Notes: generated from the letters alone by a model not told the origin. Positions 52,971 through 62,714 are shown, counted from the stretch's first letter. The stretch is DNA of 64,000 nucleotides from Qipengyuania sp. ABI-127-1 (GCA_022953095.1 JALJCR010000001.1:62001-126000), one strand, 5' to 3'. Program-made: numbers and translations.

Positions 52971-55868
52971 ATGCGCCGGCGGATACTTGCAACTGCCATT
53001 ATCGGGCAGGCTATCGCTTTTTCTCCACCTGCCCTGTCTCAAACCCAGGACGCGGTTGAGAATGCAGGGCAGAACACGCTCGAGAGTTTGAGAGCGGCCG
53101 CGGAGGCAATCGACCCGCTCGCCGAGGCTGCGAAATCAGAGGGAGCGTGGTCTGCCTATCTGGAAGCACTGGAAGCTCAGGACGGACCCGCAGAGGAACA
53201 GGCGCGCGCACTCAACCGCATTGGCGACAGCCGCTATTATCAGCAGAAAATGGCAGGCGCGCTCGCATCCTCGCTCGAAGCGGAACGACGCTTGGTCGCC
53301 GCCGGAGCGACCGGTGGCGAGATCATGGCCGAAACCCTCTCCAATATGGCCGCCTTCTACACAGGCGTGGGGCAACCCGAAAAAGACGTTCCGCTACAAC
53401 AGCGGTCATTGCAAATTCGGAACGCCCTGTACGGTTACGATCCTGAGAGAGTTCCGCCTGCCGACGCCAAGCCTCTGGGTTTGGGGTACTTGAACTATGC
53501 GGTCGCTCTTTATGAGGCAGGCCGATTTGGCGACGCGGCGAAGTATGTTGATCCGGCGATCAAGGGGCTGGTCCGTGGTGGAATGACGGACTCTACGCTT
53601 TTTGTGGCCCTTTCCAGTGGCGCGAATATTTACATCGATGCTGGTCGTCAGATCGATGCGCTGCGTCTGGCGCGACAGGGGGTCGCGAAGGCGAACGAGT
53701 TGCTTCCAGCAGACCATCCTTTCCATGGCTTTGCTCAGGCCACGCTGGCGAAGGTACTGCTGCAGGCAGGGCGATACGAAGAAGCCGAGCAACCGGGCCG
53801 GAATGCGCTCGACATCATGACCGAAAGGCTCGGCCCGACACATCGCCATACGCTCGTGGCCCTTCACAATCTGGGCGTGGTTCAGATGCGCCTTGGTCAA
53901 TATGACGAGGCGATCGCGCTCATGCTGGCGCGACATGAGCGACTGACAGAGATCGATCCCGGAGAGGCGGTGAACTCGCTGCTCTCTGCGTCGAACGCCG
54001 CCCTGGAGGCCGGTCGTGACGACGAAGCGATGCAACTCGCGCTCAAGGGAGCAAGCCTCGCCCGTGAGCTACCGGCGGAGGACGAGAAAGCGCTTCGTGG
54101 GCTGCTTACGCTGGCGCTGCGTTACAATGAGAACGGAGAAACCGATGCTGCACTAGGCGTGATCGAAGAAATCGAAACGCGCGCCAGCATTACGGGAATC
54201 GAGCCGTCTATCGATGTGGCCGCACTGCGGGGCCTGTCGCAAATTCGCGCAGGACAGGCTGGCGGCTGGGAAATGGTAGCAAAGGCCCGCGCACAAATCG
54301 TCGATCGGATGATCGAAGATGCGAGCAGCTTCGAGCTCGGTGCGGATCTCGAAAATTTCTACGAACCGATCATGCAGATCGCTGAGGCTGCGATTGTTTC
54401 CGGGCGTGCCAACGATGCCCTCGATGCATTCGAACTGGCCAGTTGGGGCGTCAATGCCCGCGCTCGCCAATTGGCCAAGCTGCGTCATAGCCAATTCGAC
54501 AAGCCCGAACTAGCTGCCGATATCGAGAAGCTTCGGGGCGGGACGGCGCGCCTTCGGCTGCTCGCGCGCGAACGGTCGGCAATGTTGGCTGCCGGGCGAT
54601 CCGAAGCGATCGGCCAGGTGGAAGGGGAAATTCAGGACCTCGAGCGTTCCGTTGCCGGTGCCGAGGCGGCATTGCGAAAGGCGCTCCCCGAGTTCGATAT
54701 GTCGCGGCGACCAGCCGATTTATCGATCGAAGCCGTCCAGTCCCGATTGGGACTGGACGAGGCTTTGCTGATCGTCATGCCCGCCAGGCACCGCATGCTC
54801 ATCATGGCTGTGACCGCTGAAACCGTCACGATGAAAGTGGGGCCGTGGGGGCGGCCGTCCGTTCGGCCACTGGTGGAACGGCTTCGTCGTGCGCTCGACG
54901 CTGGCGAGGGCGCCGACACTTTCCCTGTCGACGACGCGAAGGAGTTGCACGACCTCGTTCTGCCCGCCGACATCGCTGCAACCCTGAACGGCAAGACCCT
55001 CGTCTCGTTGGTAACGGGGGATGCCCTCTCGCGCCTGCCATTTTCCGCATTGCTCGCCTCGGAACCCGGGCACCAGAAGCGCGACTTCGGCGCGATGGAC
55101 TGGCTGGTACGTCATCACGCATTCGCTACGGTCCTTTCGCCGTCCGCGGTCCTTGGCTCGACACACAAGGGCGGGAATGCCCAGCGGTTCCTCGGCATAG
55201 GCAGCCCTGCAACTTTGAACGAAGCGCCCACGGGCGATATACGGGGGGCACTCGAAACCGCTGAGGAATTGCGGTCGCTGCCAGCGCTCCCCGCCAGCCG
55301 CGAAGAAGTCCAGCTCGCTGGAAGGGCGAGCGGCGCAAGGGATCAGGTTATTCTGGTCGGTGCCGACGCAACCGAAGCCCGGCTTCGTCGGCTGGCCGAA
55401 GATCAGTACGGCGTGGTCCTGTTCGCCACGCATGGTCTCATGGAAGGGGAACTGGGCGGTCTCAAGGAACCGGCGCTCGTCCTGACACCCGGATCGCAAA
55501 TGGGTGGCGCCTCCGACGATGGTATCCTGCACGCCAGCGAGATTGCGGAGCTTGGCCTTTCGACCCGGATTGCAATCCTCTCCGCTTGCAACACTGCGGC
55601 GGGACGCAGTCATGCGGCTCCTGCCTATACGGGGCTTGCAAATGCGTTTCTCGCTTCGGGTAGCGAGCGGGTCATGCTGTCGCACTGGCGCGTACAGGAT
55701 GAAGCCGCGACGCAGCTAAGTGTGGAATTCGTGAAGCGGCTGCGTGAGGGGCTCCCACACGCCGATGCACTCCGCCATTCGCAATTGGCGATGCTGGAGG
55801 GCGGGGCGAATGGTGGATCCGCCAATCCTGCCCGCTGGGCGAGTATGGTGCTGATAGACGGCCGATAA
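52971..55868 (+). CDS. Secreted TPR-CHAT caspase-like protein
   Basis: This 965-residue protein has a signal peptide (MRRRILATAIIGQAIAF... to PALS), TPR-like repeats (about 85-520), a coiled-coil stretch (about 525-600), and a C-terminal CHAT domain (about 620-965). The His dyad residue is His821 (VVLFATHGLM) and the Cys is Cys873 (AILSACNTAAG); SLVTGDALSRLPFSAL and LSHWRVQDEA complete the family. GAGGGGGGA precedes ATG 52971. CHAT proteins are peptidases of the caspase/separase fold; an exported one suggests a periplasmic target. Confidence 0.9.
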   Translation: MRRRILATAIIGQAIAFSPPALSQTQDAVENAGQNTLESLRAAAEAIDPLAEAAKSEGAWSAYLEALEAQDGPAEEQARALNRIGDSRYYQQKMAGALASSLEAERRLVAAGATGGEIMAETLSNMAAFYTGVGQPEKDVPLQQRSLQIRNALYGYDPERVPPADAKPLGLGYLNYAVALYEAGRFGDAAKYVDPAIKGLVRGGMTDSTLFVALSSGANIYIDAGRQIDALRLARQGVAKANELLPADHPFHGFAQATLAKVLLQAGRYEEAEQPGRNALDIMTERLGPTHRHTLVALHNLGVVQMRLGQYDEAIALMLARHERLTEIDPGEAVNSLLSASNAALEAGRDDEAMQLALKGASLARELPAEDEKALRGLLTLALRYNENGETDAALGVIEEIETRASITGIEPSIDVAALRGLSQIRAGQAGGWEMVAKARAQIVDRMIEDASSFELGADLENFYEPIMQIAEAAIVSGRANDALDAFELASWGVNARARQLAKLRHSQFDKPELAADIEKLRGGTARLRLLARERSAMLAAGRSEAIGQVEGEIQDLERSVAGAEAALRKALPEFDMSRRPADLSIEAVQSRLGLDEALLIVMPARHRMLIMAVTAETVTMKVGPWGRPSVRPLVERLRRALDAGEGADTFPVDDAKELHDLVLPADIAATLNGKTLVSLVTGDALSRLPFSALLASEPGHQKRDFGAMDWLVRHHAFATVLSPSAVLGSTHKGGNAQRFLGIGSPATLNEAPTGDIRGALETAEELRSLPALPASREEVQLAGRASGARDQVILVGADATEARLRRLAEDQYGVVLFATHGLMEGELGGLKEPALVLTPGSQMGGASDDGILHASEIAELGLSTRIAILSACNTAAGRSHAAPAYTGLANAFLASGSERVMLSHWRVQDEAATQLSVEFVKRLREGLPHADALRHSQLAMLEGGANGGSANPARWASMVLIDGR

Positions 55869-55964
55869 CCGCCCGGTTCGCTTTTGGAACGTAGGCGGTT
55901 AAGCCATGTCGGCAGACCCGCAAGAGGCGGCAGATTCACCGACCGGAGAATGCGCGCGAAGCGA

Positions 55965-56453
55965 CTAGCAAGTCGCCAACCAGCTCATCATCGAACTGAC
56001 TTGGCTTTCGGCACCGGTGGCATAGTCGGCGGCTTTGCTGTCCGCCCAGCTTTCGGCCTCGCCGTGCATCTTTTCGAAATAGCGCACATCGCTGTCTTCT
56101 CGCACGTCGCGCCGTGCCTGACGCCGCCAGTAACGATGGCGGTTTTCCGCGCGAGCGGCGGACAGTTCTTCGCGCAGGCCCGCGCCGAAGGCCGGGTCTT
56201 GAGAACTCCCTACGACGACGGACCAACGTTGCCACAGCGCCGAACATTGCAGCATTTCACCCATTGTTTGGGGCGAGGTGTAGGAGTCCGCCAATCCTCG
56301 ATCATAGGCTGCGTTGTGCATCGCCGCGCTAGCCGCGCCGTCCTGAACGATCTGCTGCGGCTGCGCGTGGGCTACAATCGTCAGGCCAGGCACGCCCGCC
56401 GACAGGGCTAGCGCAAAAGCGCCCATCCCCAAGACTTTCATCTGCAGATCCAT
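55965..56453 (-). CDS. Small secreted protein, unknown
   Basis: This 162-residue protein has a signal peptide (about 1-31, ending VAHAQ) and a charged, helical, Trp-containing body (MLQCSALWQRWSVVVG, RHRYWRRQARRD) with two cysteines. I recognise no family. It converges on the CHAT gene; third in line after two other secreted genes on the minus strand. Confidence 0.72.
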   Translation of the reverse strand: MDLQMKVLGMGAFALALSAGVPGLTIVAHAQPQQIVQDGAASAAMHNAAYDRGLADSYTSPQTMGEMLQCSALWQRWSVVVGSSQDPAFGAGLREELSAARAENRHRYWRRQARRDVREDSDVRYFEKMHGEAESWADSKAADYATGAESQVSSMMSWLATC

Positions 56454-56529
56454 TTCACAATTCCCTCAAGTGCTTGCCCCCGGGCCAGACCGGAGCGCAG
56501 GATTGCAAGCGTGCCGCCACACCGGTGCA

Positions 56530-57432
56530 TCAGTCTTCCTTGCACACTCGCCCGCCGCCGGTGCCCTTGTAAGTGGTGCAGACGACAACACCGCTGCCCG
56601 GCTTGGGTCTGGTGGAACTCCCGCCGCCGAGCGACCCGACATAGGGCGCATTCGCCTGTCGCGCTTGCGCCGCGCGATCGTCGGCCGCGCGCTGCGCCCA
56701 GCGTTGCGCCTCCGACTGGGTTTGGCGCATCATCCGCATGCGGCGCCGATACTCCGCATCGATCAGGCGCGTGGCGGGCGGATTATACTGCCAGTAATGC
56801 TTGTTCGCGATCGCATAGATCGCTTCGTCGCTCCATCGACGCAGCCCTGACGCGCCGGCTTCCACGATCAGTTGGCCGAGCAGATCGCCATCCTCGTTCG
56901 GCTTGAACAGGTCCTTGCCGTAGGGGTAATTGTAGATGAGGTAGTTGGCGACTTCGCCGAGATCGCCCGTGCGCGTGGCGTAGGATCGAAGCGCTGCAGC
57001 GGACAAGGTGCCAAGCGAATTGAGCTGGCCCTCTACCTCCGCGGCCTCGCGCTCCGCCAACTCGATGTAGAGATCGGAGCAGTCCTGCGCCACGGAAAGG
57101 ATGTACCGCTCCAGCGCCGGGCGCCCATCGCTTTTCCTGAACTCGTCCCAGACAGTGCGAATTTGCCGATCCGCCTCCTTCCGAAGGCTCGGATCATTCC
57201 GCGTCACATCGGCGAAATGGTTCATCGCACGGCTGGCGGGAACGGGGAGCTGAAGGCCTTTCTTCGCAGCGAATTCCATTGCCAGCCCGCACTCGTAGAT
57301 CAGCTCGGCGTCGTCCGTATTGGCGCGTAGCGGAGTTGCCGACACCAGCACGCAAACCGCCACGCCAAGCGCGATGGTTCCGGGGGCTGCCCGGAATGCG
57401 CTGCGGCGTGCAGGGGGCGCCGGGGCTATCAC
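56530..57432 (-). CDS. Secreted protein, unknown
   Basis: This 300-residue protein has a signal-like N terminus (about 13-38, ending LRANT), a Cys pair in the mature part (IYECGLAM and SVAQDCSDLY), a helical body, and a C-terminal Gly-rich stretch ending in a Cys pair (VVVCTTYKGTGGGRVC). No known domain recognised. It overlaps the next upstream gene by 4 bp, so the two are translated together. Confidence 0.74.
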   Translation of the reverse strand: MIAPAPPARRSAFRAAPGTIALGVAVCVLVSATPLRANTDDAELIYECGLAMEFAAKKGLQLPVPASRAMNHFADVTRNDPSLRKEADRQIRTVWDEFRKSDGRPALERYILSVAQDCSDLYIELAEREAAEVEGQLNSLGTLSAAALRSYATRTGDLGEVANYLIYNYPYGKDLFKPNEDGDLLGQLIVEAGASGLRRWSDEAIYAIANKHYWQYNPPATRLIDAEYRRRMRMMRQTQSEAQRWAQRAADDRAAQARQANAPYVGSLGGGSSTRPKPGSGVVVCTTYKGTGGGRVCKED

Positions 57433-57785
57433 GACTGGATCACGGCCATTTCGCGGTCGCAGTCGCGCGCGCGTTTGAGCATGTGGCTGCGTGCCTCGTC
57501 CGCGCCCATTACGCGCGCACGTTTATTATACTTGGCCTTGGCCTTTTGCATCGCTTTTTCGCCGTCGAGACCGGTCCGCTGCTCGAGAATCCGGACAAGG
57601 CTCAACCAGTCGGCCGAGCCATAATTCAGGGTGACATTGCTGCCCTCGGCAATCGAAACGACGTATGCGCAGCCCGCGCTCATCTCCATGATTTTCTTCG
57701 GGCTCACATCCTTGGCAATGACTGGCTGCGCAAATGCGAGCAGCGCGGCGCCACATACCAGCGGAATCGTAGAGTTAGCCGTCAT
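57429..57785 (-). CDS. Small secreted protein, unknown
   Basis: This 118-residue protein has a signal peptide (MTANSTIPLVCGAALLAFAQPVIA) and a helical, basic mature part with Cys in MSAGCAYVV and RARDCDREM. First gene of the minus-strand secreted trio. The start ATG 57783-57785 is preferred; a longer frame upstream has no family support. Confidence 0.74.
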   Translation of the reverse strand: MTANSTIPLVCGAALLAFAQPVIAKDVSPKKIMEMSAGCAYVVSIAEGSNVTLNYGSADWLSLVRILEQRTGLDGEKAMQKAKAKYNKRARVMGADEARSHMLKRARDCDREMAVIQS

Positions 57786-57967
57786 AATTTTCCCCTCGGT
57801 TCGGTCTTTTCCCGCTACCGAAAGCCGACACCTGCCGAAATGTACAAATGCTGTTATGAAAATGAGCAAGGCTGTCCGGTAACCCAGAGGCCTTCAATAC
57901 AGCGGTATCGTTGCGTCCGGACGGGCAGATCGCGAGATCGCCACGATGCCGCTCACGCGTCCTGTAA

Positions 57968-58190
57968 AGCCGCATCGGCAACGACACGATTGCGGCCTTT
58001 GTCGTCGGTCTCAGGATGAAGCTCACCGAGCCCGACAATCCGGCCCCGCGCAAGAATTACGTGCAGGCTCTCGTGAGTGAGGTCGTGACGGCCAAGGAGC
58101 GCATCACCGTGCGCGGCCCCGTGGTCAGTTTGGTCCAGGCGCTGTGCTCGCCTGATGCCAACTGCCTGCCGGTGCGTACTTCCATGGAAA
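57968..58190 (+). pseudogene. C-terminal tail remnant of a serine site-specific recombinase
   Basis: A frame open from a stop at 57965 reads FVVGLRMKLTEPDNP, RKNYVQALVSEVV and [15 protein letters not shown], followed by VRTSM. This fits the C-terminal tail pattern of serine recombinases (aromatic, RKxYL, I-x-V/I-x-G). The N-terminal catalytic part is absent. It abuts the tRNA-Arg gene, into which its frame would run (RIRTCGL, a hallmark of reading antisense tRNA). The assignment is by pattern recall. Confidence 0.55.
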
Positions 58191-58191
58191 A

Positions 58192-58268
<77 letters not shown>

Positions 58269-58399
58269 CTATGGTGCCGTTAAGCGAGCGGGGCGCTTAG
58301 CAAAGCCAGCGTGCCCCCGCCAGCCTTAAAACGGATCGGCGGAAATGACGATGGGGGCGTTAGGCTTTTCGCAAGACTGGCCGCCTAGTCCTGTCGGGC

Positions 58400-58798
58400 A
58401 TGAACGCGATGTCCCACCCGTTCGATCTGGCTCACGCCACCATGCTGCCGCCCACCCAGGTCGGGCTGCACGAAGCGCCGGACAGCACCATATTGGCACA
58501 GCGATGGGAAGCGGTTCATGAAGCCGCCGCGGCAGTGGGCAATCTGGCCCAGCTTGGCCGCGAGCCACTCTCCCGCGAAATCGTCGGACTGCCTGAGCGG
58601 GCGGCTGTGAAGGGCGGCTGGCATTACGATAGCGTCGCGCGCGGGATCGATGATCTTGCCGCGATGATGGAACCCGGTCTGCGGGCGCTCCTGTCGTTGA
58701 CCGCACAGGGACAGGACACGACTGCCGCCGCACTTACCCTCTGGCGCGAATTTCACACCGCGCGCGCAGCGATCGTCGCTATCCTCGACGCCGCTTGA
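58400..58798 (+). CDS. Unknown protein
   Basis: This 132-residue soluble helical protein of no recognised family has a Met-rich start (MNAMSHPFDLAHATM) and helices such as EAVHEAAAAVGNLAQLGREPL. A second Met four codons in is possible. It is 130 bp downstream of the tRNA, on the other strand; no operon partner. Confidence 0.62.
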   Translation: MNAMSHPFDLAHATMLPPTQVGLHEAPDSTILAQRWEAVHEAAAAVGNLAQLGREPLSREIVGLPERAAVKGGWHYDSVARGIDDLAAMMEPGLRALLSLTAQGQDTTAAALTLWREFHTARAAIVAILDAA

Positions 58799-58875
58799 GT
58801 TTCGGAAAATCGATGGCCACCGCGGTGGCGTCGGCATAGTTTCCGGCGCGGTTAAGCCTTGACGATGTTCGGGGT

Positions 58876-59373
58876 ATGTTCCATTTCGCGGGCATGACGG
58901 AATCGCTTCTGGACGGATATACGGCTTCCCATGTCTCGCGGGGCATAGCGCGGCTGTTCGCGCGCAACGATATATGGTGCCTGGCCGAAATGCCGCTGCG
59001 CAGCGGGCGGCGGGCAGACCTCATGGGTGTCGACCCCAAGGGGCGGGTCATCATCGTCGAAATCAAGGTCCAGCGGGGCGATTTGCTGGGTGATGGCAAA
59101 TGGCCCGATTATCTCGATCATTGCGACCGGTTCTACTGGGGAGTGCCCCCGGGGTTCGATCACAGCCCGCTGGACGGCGAAGGCTATCGACCGGACAGTT
59201 GCGGAATCATCGTTGCCGATGGCTATGACGGGGAAATAGTGCGGCCCGCGCCGCTCGCCCCACTGGCCGCGGCGCGGCGCAAGGTCGAAATCGAACGGCT
59301 TGCCCGCGCCTCCCTGCGCCGCGCCACGGTGGCGTTCGACCCGCATTGCGCGCCGTGGGGCACGATCGAATAG
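58876..59373 (+). CDS. mmcB: MmcB family DNA repair protein
   Basis: This 165-residue protein is of the MmcB family (PF06319), an alphaproteobacterial endonuclease-fold protein tied to DNA damage response in Caulobacter. RADLMGVDPKGRVIIVEIKVQRGDLLGDGKWPDYL shows the PD-(D/E)xK-like Asp and E-x-K. Start ATG 58876 or 58894. A LexA box was not sought in detail. Confidence 0.88.
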   Translation: MFHFAGMTESLLDGYTASHVSRGIARLFARNDIWCLAEMPLRSGRRADLMGVDPKGRVIIVEIKVQRGDLLGDGKWPDYLDHCDRFYWGVPPGFDHSPLDGEGYRPDSCGIIVADGYDGEIVRPAPLAPLAAARRKVEIERLARASLRRATVAFDPHCAPWGTIE

Positions 59374-59422
59374 TTTTTGCCGGTTCCCCGGCAGGCGATT
59401 GCGCAGTAGGGTCGATTGCACG

Positions 59423-60139
59423 ATGTGGATCGCGATCACTCTTTCCGCCCTTGCCATGACCGCGATCGTGGCCGGGCGCTATCTTGCCTCGAGCGGGATT
59501 TTCGCGGCGATCACCAATCGCGTGCGGCCGGGGTATCACGCTGGGCTCGGCAGCCAGATTCGCAAGGAGATCGGCTGGTCGCTCGTCTCGGCCGCGATTT
59601 ACGGCATTCCTGCGGGCGTGGTCGCGTGGGGCTGGCAGGAGCGTGGGTGGACGCAAATCTATATGGATCCGGGTGCCTATCCGTTGTGGTACCTGCCCTT
59701 GGCCCCGCTGCTCTATCTGCTGGCGCATGACGCCTGGTTCTACTGGACGCACCGGCTCATGCATCGCCCGAACCTGTTCCGCACCATGCACGCCGTTCAT
59801 CATGCAAGCCGCCCCCCGACCGCATGGGCTGCGATGAGCTTTCACCCGTGGGAAGCGATCACGGGCGCGGTGGTCATACCGGTTCTGGTTTTTGTCATCC
59901 CGATCCATGTCTCCATGCTGGGCCTGGTATTGATCGTAATGACGGTTATGGGGGTCACCAACCATATGGGCTGGGAGATATTCCCGCGGCGACTGGTTCA
60001 TTCCAAGTTAGGCGGATGGCTGATAACGGCCAGCCATCACCAGCGCCATCATGAAGAGTATCGATGCAATTACGGCCTCTATTTTCGTCACTGGGATCGT
60101 TTTTGCGGTACCGACAAGGGGCTCAGCCCCAACATATGA
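59423..60139 (+). CDS. Sterol desaturase/fatty acid hydroxylase family enzyme
   Basis: This 238-residue membrane enzyme has the di-iron histidine boxes HDAWFYWTHR, MHAVHHAS and HHQRHH, and about four membrane spans. Family members hydroxylate carotenoids, sterols or lipids; the carotenoid 3-hydroxylase CrtZ is a close cousin, but identity is not settled. Its stop overlaps the next gene's ATG by 4 bp. Confidence 0.88.
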   Translation: MWIAITLSALAMTAIVAGRYLASSGIFAAITNRVRPGYHAGLGSQIRKEIGWSLVSAAIYGIPAGVVAWGWQERGWTQIYMDPGAYPLWYLPLAPLLYLLAHDAWFYWTHRLMHRPNLFRTMHAVHHASRPPTAWAAMSFHPWEAITGAVVIPVLVFVIPIHVSMLGLVLIVMTVMGVTNHMGWEIFPRRLVHSKLGGWLITASHHQRHHEEYRCNYGLYFRHWDRFCGTDKGLSPNI

Positions 60140-60606
60140 GCCGACTGGGCGCGGTAGCCTTCCTGCCGCTCGGCGCGGTGCTTGCCGCCGCCTCGCCCCC
60201 CGCGCCTCCCGAAGACGGGGCGCTTTCCGGGGCCACGATCAGCGTGACCGTGACCGAACTGCGCAATGCCAAGGGGATTGTGCGCGCCTGCATGACTACC
60301 GACAAAGGCAAGTTTCCGCGCTGCCGCGGCGTCGCGGGAGCCCATGGAGCCACGGCCCAAGCGCGCGAGGGGAGTGTGACCTTTACCTTCGCAGGCGTGA
60401 AGCCCGGTCGCTATGCCATTGCCTTGCTGCATGACGAGAACGCCAATGGAAAGGCCGACCGCGCACTGGGCATGATGCCCAAGGAAGGCTTCGGCTTCTC
60501 GCGCGATGCCAAGGTGCGGATGGGACCACCCCGATTTTCCGAAGCCGCTTTCGACATCGGCACAGAGGATCGCGCTCTGACTATAAGGATGCGCTACATG
60601 CTCTGA
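60136..60606 (+). CDS. DUF2141 family exported protein
   Basis: This 156-residue protein has a short signal-like N terminus (MSRLGAVAFLPLGAVLAAA) and a DUF2141 domain with VTVTELRNAKGIVRAC and YAIALLHDENANGKADRALG. It is probably periplasmic. The overlap with the hydroxylase gene suggests a shared membrane-lipid role. Start ATG 60136. Confidence 0.87.
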   Translation: MSRLGAVAFLPLGAVLAAASPPAPPEDGALSGATISVTVTELRNAKGIVRACMTTDKGKFPRCRGVAGAHGATAQAREGSVTFTFAGVKPGRYAIALLHDENANGKADRALGMMPKEGFGFSRDAKVRMGPPRFSEAAFDIGTEDRALTIRMRYML

Positions 60607-60631
60607 AAATCTCCCGCAAACGGCCAGCTCC

Positions 60632-60639
60632 ATGGTTAA
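60632..60639 (-). promoter_or_regulatory. CtrA-like half-site
   Basis: ATGGTTAA (TTAACCAT on the minus strand) lies 78 bp before the PAS-protein gene. A second TTAA sits at 60645-60648, spaced 5 rather than 7 bp. Possible cell-cycle control; weak on its own. Confidence 0.3.
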
Positions 60640-60716
60640 TTTCCTTAATCATATCTTTACTGCGCGACGTCCATATCGATGTCGAATGGGCAGAACTCTC
60701 GGGAGCCAATGCAGTG

Positions 60717-62657
60717 ATGGACAGGCTAGGCGGTTTTTTCGGCTCGCGCGAAGCGGAGGAAGACCGCGACGACGACTATGTCGAGCCGTTCGACGCCGAT
60801 ATCGAGCCGCCGCCCTCGCCCGTTGGGCAGGACGAGCGCCGGATGCAGGTACGCGCCTATAATCACTGGGCGGGTCTGCTGGGCGATCTCAACTTCCCGC
60901 CGATCGCAGACCTCGAGCCCGGCACGCTGAAGGATTTCGGCCCCTATTCGGTCCTGCTGGATCTCTCGGACGATGTCGAGGATCCGAAAATCGGCTTCGT
61001 CGGTGCCGAACTGGCGGCCGAGTGCGGTCCCACGGGAGATCTGGTCCGGCTTTCCGAAGTCCCAAGCCGATCGGTGCTCAGCCGCATTACCGATCATTAC
61101 ATGCAGATCCTCGCAAATGAGGCGCCAATCGGTTTCGAGGCCGAGTTCGTCAACGAAACCGGGGCCTCGGTCCTCTATCGCGGAATTCTGCTGCCCTATT
61201 CGAGCGACAACGCGACGATCGATTTCATCTATGGGGTGATAAACTGGAAGGAAATGGCCGACCGGGAAACCGCCGATGCCCTGCTGCTCGAGCTCGATCA
61301 GGCGCTCGGCACAATGGACGAATACGGCTTGGACGGCGAGGACACGATCGACACGGTCGAAACGCTTGCGGCCTCTACGCATGGCCACCATGACCGCGGG
61401 ATTCTCGAACTCGGGGATCGTGCGATGATGGACAGCCACGGATCGGGAGCGCTGCCGCGACCGGCGTTCGGACCTGCCGAAGAACATGGCGGTGCCGATG
61501 AGGCACCCGGCCGTGCATCGCAGGCCTCCGCCGCGCCGCGCATGGATGCGCTGGGCAATCCGGTCGGCACCCATGTCGCCGACGACGAGTTCGGTGGCGC
61601 GGGCGATGATTTCGACAGTGGCATGAAGACCGCCGCCGATTACGGACTGCCCGAATGGGATGAGGACGAAGAAGACGAGGAGGATGTCGACGGGGTCGTC
61701 GATCCCCTGGCCGACGAAGATACCGCGAGCAGCCTTGTCGCGCTGGTCAGCCGCGGTGAACGCACGAAGAAAACCGTTCTTCTCTCGCGCAGCGCACCCG
61801 CAGCCACCCTGCCGCAGGCCTATGGGGACGAGGAAATAGCTGCGCCGCCGCGCCGCGCCGAATTCGATGCGGAGCGGTTCGAAACGCCCACCGATCCCAT
61901 CGCCCGATATGGAACCCTTTCCGAAACTACCGAATCCGGCATCGCCGCAGAAAATGAGACTGTCGGGGCCGATGCGCATACGGAACCTGCGGGCAAGGCC
62001 ATCGCAACGAACACCGAGGCGGAGGAGATTCCCGCCGATGCACAGGCATCACCGGAAGGTCTGTACGATTGCCTCGCCGCGGCGCGCGAGATGGCGCAGA
62101 CCGCGCAGAACACGGAAGATCGCAGCCGCAAGGCGCTTTATGCCGCTGTTGGCCGAGCCTATGATTTCAGCCTCGAAGCGCAGCAGGCACCCGACGATTT
62201 CGACGAGCTTTTAAATGAAAACGGGCTGACTTTCCAAGACCGCGCGCCGATGACTCCGGTGGTCAAGCTGGTCTTCGGTGCCGATTACGACAAGACGCGC
62301 CTGACCGAATACGCCGCCGTTCTGATGCATGCCCACCGCGTGGGCGTGGAGCGCGGCAAGCTGACCGCATTCCTTCGCGAGGCGGAAGGGGGCCTCAAGG
62401 GCGTGGTCCAGGCGGAGCGCCGTGCACGAAAGGAAGAACAGGGCAAACCGGTCGCCGACGAGAAAGCGGTACGTCCCGCGCTCGCCGGGAAATTGCGCGC
62501 GCTGGACCCGCTCTCGCTCGCCGAACTGGACGAGGAAGGCGCCGAATTCGCGCTTGTGATGGTTCGCCGCACCCCCGAGGGCGCGCTGGAAATTATTGGC
62601 GAAGTGCCCGAGGATATCCCGCTGGTGGAACGCGCGGCGCGCAAGCTGCTCGGCTAG
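60717..62657 (+). CDS. PAS-domain (PAS_5-like) protein, unknown
   Basis: This 646-residue protein has a PAS-like N-terminal region (about 38-185, with HWAGLLGDLNFPPIADLEPGTLKDFGPYSVLLDL), a long acidic low-complexity middle (about 185-440) and a helical C-terminal part. No kinase, cyclase or DNA-binding domain is seen. It may be a scaffold or sensor protein. A CtrA-like half-site lies upstream. Confidence 0.82.
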   Translation: MDRLGGFFGSREAEEDRDDDYVEPFDADIEPPPSPVGQDERRMQVRAYNHWAGLLGDLNFPPIADLEPGTLKDFGPYSVLLDLSDDVEDPKIGFVGAELAAECGPTGDLVRLSEVPSRSVLSRITDHYMQILANEAPIGFEAEFVNETGASVLYRGILLPYSSDNATIDFIYGVINWKEMADRETADALLLELDQALGTMDEYGLDGEDTIDTVETLAASTHGHHDRGILELGDRAMMDSHGSGALPRPAFGPAEEHGGADEAPGRASQASAAPRMDALGNPVGTHVADDEFGGAGDDFDSGMKTAADYGLPEWDEDEEDEEDVDGVVDPLADEDTASSLVALVSRGERTKKTVLLSRSAPAATLPQAYGDEEIAAPPRRAEFDAERFETPTDPIARYGTLSETTESGIAAENETVGADAHTEPAGKAIATNTEAEEIPADAQASPEGLYDCLAAAREMAQTAQNTEDRSRKALYAAVGRAYDFSLEAQQAPDDFDELLNENGLTFQDRAPMTPVVKLVFGADYDKTRLTEYAAVLMHAHRVGVERGKLTAFLREAEGGLKGVVQAERRARKEEQGKPVADEKAVRPALAGKLRALDPLSLAELDEEGAEFALVMVRRTPEGALEIIGEVPEDIPLVERAARKLLG

Positions 62658-62714
62658 AACGGCACTTCCACAAAGGGCTTGTCGGTCCTGCGCCGCAACG
62701 GCTAGCGCGGGGCG

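Noticed and set aside
43505..56400. 15-bp direct repeat CCAGGCACGCCCGCC (43505-43519 and 56386-56400) as an att site
   Set aside because: One copy lies inside a signal-peptide coding stretch, and matches of this size can occur by chance in GC-rich DNA; not linked to the tRNA end.
57958..58025. GRNRVV-like minus-strand tail as a diguanylate cyclase remnant
   Set aside because: Only six matching residues; the plus-strand recombinase reading is better supported.
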